Assembly: GCA_001630475.1 (NCBI GenBank)
Contig: KV419442.1
Span: forward strand, 48,727-112,726
Length of the DNA: 64,000 nucleotides
Origin: Sistotremastrum niveocremeum HHB9708
Taxonomy: Eukaryota; Basidiomycota; Agaricomycetes; Sistotremastrales; Sistotremastraceae
Direction of reading: 5' to 3'
The notes beneath the pieces are model-generated. The model ran no database searches. It worked only from the letters and a program-made list of their open reading frames with translations, and was not told where the DNA came from. Every line of letters starts with the position of its first letter. Position 1 is the stretch's first letter. The position numbers and the translations under genes were made by a program. Of the stretch, positions 10,887 to 22,681 are shown piece after piece.

Positions 10887-13787
10887 TCATCCATACCGCA
10901 ACCTAACAGGTTGAGGCGTATACACCAATCCATTCCCATTAATATCATCCCCATAAGGCTGCATAAACATGGCAGGCTGCAACCCTCCTTTCTTCCTCCT
11001 CCTCCGACTTCCACTTCTCCCTCGACTCCTTGATCTTCGTCGATGTTCAGCAATAACCTCAGCAGCAGGATGCGGAACGGGGGATAAGAATACAGGTTGA
11101 TAAGGTTGTTGAGGGAGTCCGTATTGGTAATATGCTTGTTGTTGTTGTTGCATTTGTTGCATTTGTTGAGGTTGGGGAGGACGAAGAGGATGTGGGGTGG
11201 AAATGTGATTCATTCCGAATGGCCCGGCGTTGGCGTTGGAGGTAGGGGGAAGAGGCTGATCGCTCGATCGTGCAGCGAGGGAATCAGCGTTCCCGGTAAG
11301 ATCTCTCATATCCCTCGGTTCGCGCAACTGCGCCATCTCCCTCGGCTCAGGAACCATAAGCGTCACCAAACTCTCTTTCTGCCTCTTAACCCTCACACCT
11401 CTCCCACCATTCCCTCCACTCCTCCCATCATCCTCTCTAGGACGATACCAACACACCGGATCAGGCCTCACAGGAATAATTCTCTCCCTCATCTGCTCTT
11501 CTGTTAAATACCGCTCGCTAGGTATGTAATCTGCCGTTTCGCGTTCAGCGACCCAGGGCATATCGAGGAATCGGTGGAAGATGTCGATTGCGTTGTCGAT
11601 GTGTACGTGGAGGGGTGTGAGGGCGCCTTCGAGAGGTGGAGGGAGGGTAGAGAGGGATCTATCGAACCCTGGTGAAGAAGATGATTGGGGAGGTGTAGTT
11701 TGAGGCCGACGAGGAGGTTTGAGTGGGTAGGGATGGCTGATTGACGGACGACGACTCGTCGTTGGATCGCGATCAGAGTCAGCTTGGAGCTGTTCGATAT
11801 CCCTTTCACGTTCATGTTCGGGTCCGGTGAACGATTGAAGGGAAGCTTTAGTAGTAACCGGTACAGGACCATGATCTTGTAACGTCGTTCCACCACCAGG
11901 TATATCAGTGAGCGTTTCATCGGATGTTGGAGATGTTTGAGTCGTTCGTGGGGGTTGGTGTGGAGGTTGATATGGTGTTGCGGGAGGTGGAGATTGGACG
12001 AGTGGAGGACCGGCAGTAGGAAGTGGCCAGCGGATATTTTCCATAAATCTTGGTAGACGCGATTCGCCTCCTACACGCGACCTTCCCCCAAATGGATTCC
12101 AATATCTTCTCGGTTGCCTCTCTCGTTGCCTCTCCCTCTCCCTTTCCCGTAGTCGATCATATCGACCCCTCCTATCCCTATCTTCTTCGTACAAGTCGTC
12201 TTCGTCTTGGTCTTCATCCTCCCCAGCACCGACTTCATCCACAATCGGAGCACTCAATCCTGCTCCTACAGCGCCCGGAACAGGAATAGGCATCGGAACG
12301 GGCAACTCATGTCTCACATCCCTATCAAGCAACGACACCCGATCCACAGAATCAGAAGACGAGCTCCTATATGACCCATCGTCCCTGTCCCTCTGCGGCG
12401 AATGGCGTGAATGCCTTGAATGACGCGAATGACGCGAATGTCGAGAACGATGAGAGTGATAAGAGTTTGATCGGGGGAGGTAGGGAGCGGGAGGTTCGGA
12501 AGGTGCACGGGTGGAAGCTTGAGCTTCTTCGAATGGCTCGAGGATAATTTCGCGAGGTTCGTTGGCGTCGGCGAAGAGATGCGGTTCAGGCATCCTCACG
12601 TCTTCAAATCCTACGTCTTCTTCATCCCCTCTCCTCTCATTCGGATTTTCATACGGATTCTGATTCTGGTTCACCCTTCGCCGACTCGTCCCCCTCGTCA
12701 ATAAATTCCTAATAAACCCGCCTCTCTGTTCCACTTCCGGTTCCGGCATTCGCACAGGTGGCGGCGGCGGAGAATGCTCAGGCGAAGGAAAAGGTTGATT
12801 CAAATGATCAACCCTCCTCTGAAGCGGTGGTAATCCTCTTCTGACTCTATCCATATCCTCTCTGAACATCCTTTCTCCATTTTCCATCCCCTGTTGATGG
12901 ATGATGATGCTCGTTGGAGAGACATCGGGACGGTAGTGGAACATTGGATTTCGGGCGGGGTCGAAGAGCGCTGAACCGCGGAGGGTGGGGTCGAAGTGCG
13001 TGTAGGGCTCGGGGTGGGAGGATGAGAGGGGGGATTGATAGGGTTCGCCTTCGTGGGGGTTTGGGAGGGAGGGAGATGAAGATTCTTGAGGTTCGGAGGG
13101 AGGTTGACGACGACCGAAACCACGGAATAGACCGCCGAAGTTGAATAGACCACGTCCAGTACGTGGAGGTGGATGTGCTATTTGTTCATCGATGTCTCGA
13201 GTAGAGTTGAGTGGGTATCGTTCATGATCGTGACCTTGTAAATGAAACGGTTCGTCATCGTGGTGTTCGTCGCCTAGAGCAATGACCTGAGGCTGAGGTT
13301 GACCGAGTCTCGATCCCCGACTCGACCGTCTCGGCGAAGTGTACGACTCGGCCATCCGTTGCTGAGGAGTCCCATAATTCGATTCCAGCCTCTGAGATCC
13401 ACGACCCGACCTCCTCCTCTCCTCCTCACCATCAACATTCGAATACCTCGACCCCCGCCTCTGTCCTTCCTGTCCCTGTCGACTCCTAGGCGAATCAACA
13501 CCAACGCCGAATCGTTGAGAAGGAACTCGTTCTTCAGGAATTTCGTATGGCGATCTTCCAAGTTCAGATGGAATATGAGACGGTATTCTCGTCTGTCTCC
13601 CCCCTCCTCCTCCTCCTCCTCCTCCTCCGAAATAAGAATCAGAGGACGGAGACATTATATCCGTCACCCTCGAATTATGTCTTGCATTGAATCCAGGACC
13701 AGGACCAGGACCAGTATAAACAGAGGGTGGACTAGGAAAGACGGCTCGTTCGACGTCGAAGCTTGTACGATCATGATCATCGGACAT
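10887..13787 (-). CDS. 966-aa low-complexity, intrinsically disordered protein
   Basis: A single uninterrupted reading frame of 966 codons, unusual in this intron-rich neighbourhood. It starts MSDDHDRTSFDVERAVFPSP and is rich in Pro, Ser, Arg, Glu and Gln. It has a poly-Gly run near residue 57, four RHS triplets near 440-455, a Glu/Asp-rich stretch near 530 and a Gln-rich run near 890. The only part that looks folded is about residues 710-790 (HIDNAIDIFHRFLDMPWVAE, then REDDGRSGG). The C-terminus has an Arg/Ser-rich basic patch (HRRRSRSRGRSGSRRRRKKG) that could serve as a nuclear localisation signal or RNA-binding tail. No catalytic motif is seen. It may be a scaffold or RNA-associated protein, but this is only composition-based. 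Its codons are not biased like those of the 1,142-aa gene at 30.2 kb. Confidence 0.8.
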   Translation of the reverse strand: MSDDHDRTSFDVERAVFPSPPSVYTGPGPGPGFNARHNSRVTDIMSPSSDSYFGGGGGGGGGGRQTRIPSHIPSELGRSPYEIPEERVPSQRFGVGVDSPRSRQGQEGQRRGSRYSNVDGEEERRRSGRGSQRLESNYGTPQQRMAESYTSPRRSSRGSRLGQPQPQVIALGDEHHDDEPFHLQGHDHERYPLNSTRDIDEQIAHPPPRTGRGLFNFGGLFRGFGRRQPPSEPQESSSPSLPNPHEGEPYQSPLSSSHPEPYTHFDPTLRGSALFDPARNPMFHYRPDVSPTSIIIHQQGMENGERMFREDMDRVRRGLPPLQRRVDHLNQPFPSPEHSPPPPPVRMPEPEVEQRGGFIRNLLTRGTSRRRVNQNQNPYENPNERRGDEEDVGFEDVRMPEPHLFADANEPREIILEPFEEAQASTRAPSEPPAPYLPRSNSYHSHRSRHSRHSRHSRHSRHSPQRDRDDGSYRSSSSDSVDRVSLLDRDVRHELPVPMPIPVPGAVGAGLSAPIVDEVGAGEDEDQDEDDLYEEDRDRRGRYDRLRERERERQRERQPRRYWNPFGGRSRVGGESRLPRFMENIRWPLPTAGPPLVQSPPPATPYQPPHQPPRTTQTSPTSDETLTDIPGGGTTLQDHGPVPVTTKASLQSFTGPEHERERDIEQLQADSDRDPTTSRRPSISHPYPLKPPRRPQTTPPQSSSSPGFDRSLSTLPPPLEGALTPLHVHIDNAIDIFHRFLDMPWVAERETADYIPSERYLTEEQMRERIIPVRPDPVCWYRPREDDGRSGGNGGRGVRVKRQKESLVTLMVPEPREMAQLREPRDMRDLTGNADSLAARSSDQPLPPTSNANAGPFGMNHISTPHPLRPPQPQQMQQMQQQQQAYYQYGLPQQPYQPVFLSPVPHPAAEVIAEHRRRSRSRGRSGSRRRRKKGGLQPAMFMQPYGDDINGNGLVYTPQPVRLRYG

Positions 13788-15420
13788 GGCCTATGAGCCT
13801 CGTTCGGTTCGGTTCAGGGAGTCGATGCGTAAGTGAGTGATTAGATGGATGGTTATGTGGTTATGTGACGGTGAAAAGGCGAGTACAGGTGTTGTTGCGT
13901 GCCAAAGCCAGTGCCATGTTCCTGCAGGCTGGCAAAAGCGCTAAACGAGAGCGGGCGCAGCGAACGGGCGGCTCGGCTTCGGCTTCGGTCCCGCCGAAAA
14001 ATCACGTGAGGCGAATTTCGCCCTTAGCGCTATTTCTTGCGATTGCGATTTTCTACACAGTGGACTGGGAGGTCTAAAAACTAGAAAAAGGTGGGATCAT
14101 TCTGAGCCAGAATTTTCGACTACACAGGCAGACATCCCGAAAAAAGATAAGCATATCTTTTGGGGAACCATACGGATAGCATAGAAAACATAAAATTTTC
14201 GCACCGAAGTAACCGATTTGTTACCCTAAATCCCGACATTTCTGGATCTTTAAATCCAAAAAATCCCAAAGAAATCTAGTTTAATCCAGTCGGGCAGCTG
14301 TTCCGCGGCTCGCTTCTTGCAGATGGTTCCTTTTTTGGTCTTTACTACAGCAGAAGGAAATCAAAGCAAATGATAAATATACGATTATAAGCTACCCAAC
14401 GAGATACATGCTGTTGTCCTATACATCGGTCTAGGTCTATGCCTACTGGTTCTCCCGGAAGACAATGTCCTTGCTCTCGCTCTGAAAACAGCTCAAACCC
14501 GCTTCTCCACAACGACCTTAAACTCGCCATATCGCCGTCCCGAACCTCTCGCCCAGCTTCGATAACGCGATACAACCTTGCGACATCATGACAAAGGGTA
14601 CCCTTACAACGCATCCCGCCGCGGGCCCGTGGGTGAAAGGGAAGGACACCAGATTGTTCAGCTGACGGGCCAATGGGGAACAAATCTTGAAAATGGAGCA
14701 AGAAGATTGAGATGAGTGAGAAGACCCCCAGACAACGAGCTGACGACGACGACACAACATGAGAGAAGTTCAAAGCACACACTCCAAACAGCGGGCCCGA
14801 CCAGAACGACAACGCGTACGATCAACTCGAACCGAGACACATTCGCGCGCGAGAATCGAGAGATGACGGGTTGGACCTCCAGCCTCCAGTGCGACAGATG
14901 CCAAAGGAACATAGACACACGTTGAACAGTAGGCTCGGGAGCATGAACAAGAGTGGAGGGGGTGGAGGCGGGATGCGTAAGTTGAACTTGAGGATGAGGG
15001 TTTGGGATGAGAAGAGTTTGAGGCTCCGACAACAAGTTGGTTTCGGTTTCAACGTTTAAGACTCGCAAAAGTGAATTTGGATCTGAAGAAATGCCATTTG
15101 TATCTCATATTAAATGTCAAGTAAAGACCGTCTCGCTAAGACTCGCTTAGCTATCCTTTATGCCCTTCAGAAACGGGTGGAGGCTCCGAGACCCTGATTT
15201 ACAAGGATATCAAATCAAAAGAAAGACTTTCGGCCACAAGAAAATCTCATAATCCACTTCACGGGTTTCTTTTTCTGGGATGTCTGGCCGTGTATTGTCA
15301 ATGAGGTTTTCACTAGGAAAAACTGGGGAATAACTGCCTAATCGGTAATATGTTCATGTTGAGGCTATAAACTATGCACATGTAATAGATAAACCGCCTT
15401 GGAGTGTATCAAGGCACTCG
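13788..15420. other. Intergenic, no supported gene
   Basis: Contains the upstream region of the disordered-protein gene and the 3' flank of the APH-like gene. Overlapping open frames at 14345-15068 start at non-ATG codons or lack splice support, and I do not call them. Confidence 0.5.
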
Positions 15421-17167
15421 CTATCTCTTTGTCTTGTCCGCGTCCACGTCTTCTTCATTCCTATGTATCCCAACGCTCCCAAGCAACCTCCTCTCCTCCG
15501 CGACGTCCCTTCCCCATTGACCCCTCTCCACCGCCAAATACCCCATCGTCCCTCCCATCCTTCCAAATCCTCCTCCTCCTCTACTAACTACACCGCCGCC
15601 GATACCACTACCATCGTCGTATCCGCCGCCGACGCCGCCCCCACCAACAAGCTCATCAAACCCAAAAACATACCCAAAAAGCTTTTCCAAAACCCCAGCT
15701 CTACTACTCCCATTCGTCAACGCTATACTTAACGCTTCATATATATGGGAGTTTTTAGTGAGGGCGGAATGGGAGGGTGAGAGGGAGGAGATTATGGAGT
15801 GATAGTGGGCTCTGTGGAGGTGGAGGGTTAGGGGAGATTCTTCGGAGGAGCGGGAGGAGGAGAAGTAGGAGGGACGAGAGGAGTGGGAATGGGAATGGGA
15901 ATGGGAGGATGAGTGGGAGGATGAATGAGATGAATGGGGGGAGGAGTGGGAGGGTGGGAAGGAGGGGGGTTTGTAGGCTGTTGGTGTCTCGGCTTCGAGT
16001 TCGTCCTCTTCGATCTGCGAAATATAAATTCAAATCGTGATCATGATTTGAGGGAGGAATGCTTACGATAATGTTCATGTCTTCACGCCCTTCAATGACC
16101 TCGCTCTCTCCTCGCTCTCCATCTTCGTCTCCCTCATCGGATTCCTCCCCGTCATCACTGCGATACTCATACACCGCCGGATCCCAATCCCTCGTAATCC
16201 ACGCCGGATATCTCGCATACCCACCTTCTCTCGGACACGTACAAGCCACCCCATCCCAATCAATAAACGCCACCACATCCTTCGTCTTCTCATCAATAAT
16301 TACATTCTGCGAATCAAAGTCGGGATGATTCAATACGAACGGAGGGGAGTCGTATGAAGGTGATGGAAGGGATAAAGCGAGGAGACGGAGTTGGAGGAGG
16401 GAAGGAGGGAGAGGGGATGTAGGGGGTGTGAATGAGGATTCGAATGTTATCATTTGGGACAAGTATTGATGCGTTGAGGTGAATGGGCCGTGGAGGGTCA
16501 TCTTTGGGCGGTCGAGTGGATCTCGAGCCGCTTCTGGTTCTGGTTCTGGAGATGTCGGTTTGGACAACGATGGGCCAGATAATGGATCATGATCAGGTGA
16601 TGGGATGGTAGGGAGCACATCGACCATTCGCCGAAGAGGCCCATAGTCGAATTCCTGCGTCGTCTCGTTCCACATCAACGTCCCAATCTTATCAAACTTG
16701 AACTTCTCAAGTTGAATCATATACTCCGCCGTCTGCCTAAGCACATAAAGCCTCTCCTCCTCATCCAATCCATCCTTCCACACATCCACAAGCTGCACAC
16801 CCTCCACAAAATCCATCAACACGTACGGATATCCAATCTCATTATCCGCCCCCACATCATATCCACATATCGTAGGCATAGGAATAGAAGTTTCATCCGC
16901 GATAAGACGCAAAACGTCCATGTCGGCTTTCATCCCTATTGGATCGAAGGAGGCGGGATGGGGGATCCGTGCGATCCATTTTTGATGCGTCGATAGACGG
17001 AGGGTGTATACTGCGTTGTAAGATCCACGATGAGGTTCTGGATCGACTGTACACCATTCTGCACCGGACACACGACATGCGAGTCGGCGTAGTGCGTTAG
17101 TGTCGATAGACGCGAGGAAGGGGGTGAAACTTGATTCGGAGGATGCGACGGATGGTGCAACTAGCAT
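15421..17167 (-). CDS. APH-family phosphotransferase (protein-kinase-like fold)
   Basis: Two exons, 17167-16067 and 16014-15421, separated by a 52-nt intron (GTAAGC...GCAG), give 564 aa. The N-terminal lobe has GSYNAVYTLRL followed by KWIARIPHP, matching the glycine loop and the ATP-binding strand of APH kinases. The catalytic loop is LNHPDFDSQNVIID (HPDxDxxN, equivalent to Brenner's HxDxxxxN), and the metal-binding DWD lies in VAFIDWDG. These match Pfam APH (phosphotransferase enzyme family), a group of fungal small-molecule or protein kinases whose substrates are mostly unknown. The second exon adds an unusual Ser/His-rich linker (repeated SHS) and a Gly-rich stretch ending in a basic tail, so the protein is longer than most family members (about 350-450 aa). 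It is not evidence of antibiotic resistance. Confidence 0.85.
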
Positions 17168-17882
17168 TTTTGTTAGGATTTTTTTTCTGGTAGCTTTGGT
17201 GTTTGGTATGTGGGGGGAGAAAGAGAGAGACGCACGAGATCGTTTCCTGAATGAATATAATAGGACGCTCTGGTTCTGGCTATTCTCAGACTCAGGGGAC
17301 GGACGGACGGAAGAACTGGCTTATCCCCGGAATCGGCAACGAACCCGGATAGTGCTTTTCCTTCCTATGATTAGGCGCGCACTCTCTTGCATCACCTAGC
17401 TTGTCGCCTTGGTCCATCTCGTTCTTTGACCCGTCCTTAATTGCTCAGATATCCAACAAAGTCATGATTGCAGAATGGAAGATTTGACGTATTCGGGATA
17501 TCGCGCATTGATAGTCGATTAGCGGCGTTCCCTTATACTAGCCTCGATTTTACGAACGTCGTATTTAAGTACCTCGACGTCAGTGATTTCCCATTGGATC
17601 CGAGGATCTCACAGACTGTTGTTCGGGGATTCGATCCTATTTTCGGGAGGCTCATCATCGAGTCAAGGACAGAGTTGTATGTGTTGCAGTATTGATGACA
17701 TCTTATTTTGTTCTGCTTCCGAAACTTAGAGCCAACGAGCGAGACAAGTAAAGGGTATCATCACTGATATCGTGTATGTATAGATACAGTATAAGGTATA
17801 GGTATGAGCACAATAATATGAGAGCATGTGCCACCGATCAACTGTGAAGTATGAATGTTGATCGAAGCAATAAAGTCCAAGT
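17168..17882. other. Intergenic
   Basis: Separates two minus-strand genes. No coding region with splice support was found. Confidence 0.5.
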
Positions 17883-19016
17883 CTATAGATCATGACCGCC
17901 CACAGCCTTCTTAGCATGATGACGTTTCCTATGATGACCCATGTACTGCGCACGGTGAGGTCCGCTCTCCCGCGATTCGCATGTACCTTTGTCGGAGAGT
18001 TGGAATCCGTCCGAACATGAACCTGGGGACAATATTAGTACTGACGAGAGAAGGATTGGTTGGCGGAGGACGTACTGATCACACATTTTCCCTGAACGCA
18101 GCGCACGTCGTTGACACCTGGGAGCGCTGAACAATCAACCCCAAGCCTGCTACCTGGGTTGGTAAGTGGATTTCCGATACATCCTCCACATGATCTATGG
18201 AAAACATTACCATCGGGGAGACAATTATAATGGGTAGAGGACATACTCTAAATCATTCATAACGTCAACACATTCAAATCCTCCTCGGCCAGTCATGACG
18301 CTGCAAGCCTGGTATCCTCTTCGTTTACATTTCATAGGCGAGAGACTACGTTTAGTCATTCCGAATGAAGCGTAGGGGCCGCCGGCAGCAGCTACAACCT
18401 CATTAATAAACCGAGTGAGATAGATGATAGATGTACGTACGACACTCTGACGGACTCGTGTTGGAACAGGATGATTGAGGCGTAGGGGACGTCGCGTAAC
18501 TACATTGGGCTTCTGCAGTGGCTTCGGCTGGTGAGACACCGTGTTGGAGCATTTGATTTTGGTTGGCTGGATTTGCGACATTGGCACATTGTTGACAATG
18601 AGTTTGTTCTGTGTCGGGATTGTACCACCCTACACAGCAGGGACAGCAAGACGCGGCGCCGGATCTAAGAACGTGACATTAGCGTGGTGAAATATAATCA
18701 ACGCGAAGCAACATACTTGGATTGGAAGGTTCCTTTGGGGCATGGATATTGGGTGGTCATCGCTGCATTTGGGGCATAATTGCCTGGATCGGCACTACGA
18801 CAGACGTTGTTGGCTGTAGATAGGTGAGATTAGGATCTTATAAGGGAAGCGGGTACGCACATAGATATGTTCCAGGCTGGCAATTGTTGACCGCAGACAC
18901 TCTATTGTCAAGTCAGACAGTGAACGAGTACGAGGGGAAGATACATACCCATTGAGGATAATGGAGATTGCACAAGCACGGATGATGAGTTTATTGAAAG
19001 AACTGTGAGACGACAT
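17883..19016 (-). CDS. Secreted cysteine-rich CPL1-like protein
   Basis: Seven exons join in phase, starting at 19016 with a hydrophobic signal-like segment (MSSHSSFNKLIIRACAISII, then LNGVSA). The first half is Cys-rich (NNCQPGTYL, then SGAASCCPCCVGWYN and HCQQCANVANPANQNQ). The C-terminal half carries the CPL1-like pattern: KRSLSPMKCKRRGYQACSV, then FECVDVMNDLESCGGCIGNP, GVDCSALPGVNDVRCVQGKC and GSCSDGFQLSDKGTC. The fungal CPL1-like domain is named after Cryptococcus Cpl1, a secreted protein needed for capsule formation; many mushrooms hold several copies of unknown role. The last 30 residues are His/Lys-rich (MGHHRKRHHAKKAVGGHDL), which could bind metal or anionic wall polymers. A TATA-like box on the minus strand lies near 19090-19105, about 80 bases upstream of the ATG. 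Confidence 0.85.
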
Positions 19017-21229
19017 GGTCGTGGTAGGGTAAACGATTGGCAGAAAGAGAGAGGATATCTGAAGGAACAGGAGCTCGCCCGGATGAACGTTCCACCTTTA
19101 TATGTGGATACTCGAATAGAATATCAATGGTATGGTGCCATTCCGAGTCAATCCTGACTCGGATGAGGGGTTAGCTTGAACGTTCGTCTAAGACTCTATC
19201 CGAGACCACTGTGAAACATCCGTAGCACGGAATGTCTCAACAGTTTCGTCGAGAACGTTTGTCAATGAGAATGAGAGGGCTGGAGATCGCGAACATGAGA
19301 CTAGATATCTTTGAGCAAAGATTCGGATGAGAGAAACGCACCTCTAGATAATCTGCTGGGTATTGACGACAGGAGACGCGAAGTCTCCTTTCGAAACCCA
19401 TGTAACCTGAAGCGGCAAAATCGTGGAGCCGACCTCTCAATCTTGAAGACCCAAATTGCTTCCAATTCGATGCCAGGACACGTTCGTAATCCCCCTACTG
19501 CGACCATCGCCAGAGCTGTTTCTGGGAGAAGTGATAAAACGAGACCGTCACGCGTACGGTTACAGGAGGGAAAACTCGGCTTAGCCGCTTTCGTCGTCGG
19601 CAAACGGAGTTGAATTGTCTCCGACGGTTCCGATCGGCTCAGAGGCTCCAAATCGGGAAGTCACGGTTCCGACACTCTGTTCCGTTGTCTCAAAGCTCAG
19701 ACACGTTGTCCCAATGTCCGGCCGACTAGTTTATGTTTCGATTTTACTAGTATGGTTGGAGTTCGGCGTGGGAAGGTATGAGCAATAATCTTATCAGTTT
19801 ATGTATGCATCTCGAGTCTCGACTTCATGACTCTAGCTTGTGGGTCCAGGTTGTATCACCTTCTGGCTTTTCTCAAGGAGTCAAGGGTTTGTAACTATTT
19901 CCGAGGCCTCGTTTTTTAACCTGGAGCTAGATAAAGGTGGAAGCGTAGGGGAAGTCTGCGAAATCTAGAAGAAATGAAGATGTTAAGAGAGGAAAGAGAC
20001 TTAGTTCACCATGTGGGTCTGGACTCCGTTGAGATGCGCATATTCATTCTGACTGATATGGAAAATTAATTCAGAAAACACTCTAGTCGTACGACAGGTG
20101 GAATGATTATTCTCTCCAGGTTCGCGTCAGGGAGAGATTTCCGGATTGGCAATGTAAGGAGGGTTCGATTGCCGGGTCGCCGCCGACCCGTTGGTTAAGC
20201 AGATACCGTTACTGAACTCTTCTAAATTGGCAACAGCCAGTGGATTGATATCGTAAGTCACAATCATCTAGCAATGATCACTCTTCATCATTGTCCGAGC
20301 TTGTAAGCGTCGGAGGTTTCGAGTAAATCATCTGCCAACATTCGGGCATGTGCCTCTTTGTGATGGTGGGTGGCCATAGTCGGATATTGTGGGGTCATCG
20401 GCGAGGAATTGGAGGCCGTAAGACGACTAATAAGTGATTTATTGGTGGGCTTTGGCGCGGCCTTGGAGATGTGTTGAATCCTCACAGCAGGAAATCCTCT
20501 GAGAATGCTCTGAGGATAAGATATGACCCTAGATTTATCCAATATCTGGCGCGCAATGTGGAAACACACCACCCATTGGACATCACATAGCACCATAATC
20601 CTTCAGGTTTTCGGGGAGTTCGACATCACACCGGTCTGATCGCAGACTTGTAGATTATTTGCCGACGCCGACTCGGACGGCCGGTTTAGCTGAGGACCTT
20701 GTGGAAACAACGCCTACCAGTCGCGGTCAGCGAGGGAATTTTAAATCACGGTCAGTTTCCATCATTGTTTGACCGCACTGGAGTTAAAGGTAGCGCTGGT
20801 ATGCATACCCTGCATTCGGCTTCGGGGTTGGGAGCAAAGGCTAATAGCCTAATTTAAAACTCCGCCAACATCTGCAGCTCGTGCTTTGGGGCTCTTGCTC
20901 TTGTGAGCCGTGATATCATCTAGAATGACATTTCTAACGATACTGAGACGCGCCTTAGGAGTTCTTTAATGTTCTTGTCGGTCTCCGCTCATTCCCTCTT
21001 TTTGAATCCACGAGATTTCGTGGAGTCGTTGCTTGATCTGAACCACAACCGGAATGGGGATCAGGAGCACTTGTTCCGCATAGGACATCACAAAAATCTC
21101 CTCTGAGCAAAGGCCTGTCACATTATTACGAAGCGTCCCCGTGTTGGCCCGCCGACCCTGACCTGGGAAGGTCTGATGCAGTCTACCGACCGGTACTTCA
21201 AGTTGGCAGTTTGCAGGATGACGAGGGGG
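19017..21229. other. Intergenic, one weak ORF
   Basis: A 102-codon ATG frame at 20288-20596 (minus) ends with HHHKEAHARMLADDLLETSD and has protein-like composition, but there is no homology or splice support. It could be a small or decayed gene. The rest shows nothing recognisable. Confidence 0.35.
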
Positions 21230-21239
21230 TATAAATATG
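21230..21239 (+). promoter_or_regulatory. TATA box of SSP1
   Basis: GTATAAATAT lies about 100 bases upstream of the ATG. The same ten bases occur at the same distance before SSP3. Confidence 0.65.
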
Positions 21240-21338
21240 TTCTGGGTACGGTCTACAATCTCCATCTAGCAGGCTAGCATTCATTCCCTCACTTCTTTCA
21301 GGTACTCTCAACCCTTCATTCTTCTTTTCATCTTCATA

Positions 21339-22294
21339 ATGCGCTGGTCGTACATTTTTGCCTCCACTACCGCGGTCCTGTTTGCCGAAACAGTCTTTGC
21401 GCTTCCGACGCCAAATGCCACGCACACGCTGAGCAGACGCAGTGTTGTCTGTGGACTTAATGTGCGAACGGCTGTCGCTGCGGATTGCCTCGTTTCAAGA
21501 CCAGCCCTCAACTTCGTTCTTTCGGGTTCTCAAACGCGTCCTTCCGTGACTAGACAGAATTCTCCCGCCGGAAATGGTATTCCTGAAGGTTCCTCATGCG
21601 GTGCGCATTTCTTATGTCCTATCCGAAATACTTGCTTGTGTTCTAATGGTCGTCCTAGACCACGTCGTAGAACTTCAGGTCTTGGAATCTGCTATGCAGC
21701 AATCCGGAATGTGTCAGGTCGTGGCAGGGTTGAACAAGCTCGGCGTATCTCGTGCCACGCAGCTTCAAGCGATGGCGAACATCATCAATGGCCATGCCAA
21801 CCTTCTGTTCTTAGCCAGCCCCGTAAACCTTGCAGTATGTTTCATCTCATTACATGGCGTAAAGTTGTCTGACCGTTTGTGATCTACAGAAAGCAAACTT
21901 TGTCGTGAATGCCATGGCGTCTCGAACAATTACCAGCGCCAATGTCGCCAATGTCGCCGTCAGTGCTTATCTTCGGGACGCTGTAGTGACATCAAGATCA
22001 CTGGCTGTGGCTCAACAATTGGACGTCTCCATCAACGCGATTCTTCAGGATGCTATCGCCCGTGCAAATGCGATCCATGCGCTTCCTGCAGGTCAACGGG
22101 CAACTACTCAGGCGGAGGCTGACCAGCAAAATTTCAAAATCCTCATGGTAGGCTTTCCCCGTTTCTATCGTAGCCTAGTCATTGACACTTCTCTTCCTAC
22201 AAAGGGCCACATCTCCGCCACACCGGCCGCAAACAGGATCACAGTGACCAGATTGTGGAACAGAGTTGTGCATGCGACTGTTGTCAATGTTTGA
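21339..22294 (+). CDS. Small secreted protein, paralogue 1 (SSP1)
   Basis: Four exons (21339-21600, 21659-21834, 21890-22147, 22205-22294) give 261 aa. The N-terminus MRWSYIFASTTAVLFAETVF followed by ALPTPN is a clear signal peptide. The next segment has RSVVCGLNVRTAVAADC, then LNFVLSGSQTRPSVTRQNSP. Exon 2 starts DHVVELQVLESAMQQSGMCQ, exon 3 is an Ala/Val-rich helical stretch (TITSANVANVAVSAYLRDAV), and exon 4 ends in ITVTRLWNRVV. Four Cys are conserved with the two paralogues at 34.5 and 37.0 kb (CGLNV, DC, SC before DHVVELQ, GMC). The DHxVELQ motif recalls metal-binding His motifs in HNH-type nucleases, but no further HNH residues are evident, so this is not claimed. A secreted effector-like or wall protein is plausible. 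The first donor (GTGCGC) is weak, but its position matches that in both paralogues. Confidence 0.88.
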
Positions 22295-22681
22295 AGGTAT
22301 TCTGTAGGGCGCCGAATGGTGGATGGAGAGTCATTGGAGACGGAGTGAGCGGAATCATAGATACTATTGTTCTTGCTATTGTTCACATCTTGCACGTCCA
22401 CTTAAACTCCGATCTTGTTATCTGCAGCGTTGAGCATTGTAAACGGAGAATCTCTCTGTCGACAGACTGAGGCGAATTACAAGACGGAATCATCGCAAGC
22501 CATACCGGTAATGCATAATGCGTGGTGCATGCATGATTCTCCGTGTCATGTTGCACAGCCTCCCTATAGGAAGCGCCATTGGTATCCCGGGCATATCCTG
22601 GCGCCGAGCTCATGGCGGAGTCTGAATCCTGATCCCCCAACTTTTATACCCACCTCTCACGAAACTAGACCTACATTATTC
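22295..22681. other. Intergenic
   Basis: Short spacer between SSP1 and the PX-domain gene. A small pyrimidine-rich, TATA-like stretch (CTTTTATACC near 22642) lies about 40 bases before the next ATG. Confidence 0.5.

Noticed and set aside
14345-15068. Overlapping hydrophobic frames on the minus strand
   Set aside because: The longest starts at a non-ATG codon; there is no promoter, no splice partner and no recognisable motif.
20150-20230. tRNA-like GGTTCGATT segment
   Set aside because: No acceptor stem or anticodon arm can be paired around it.
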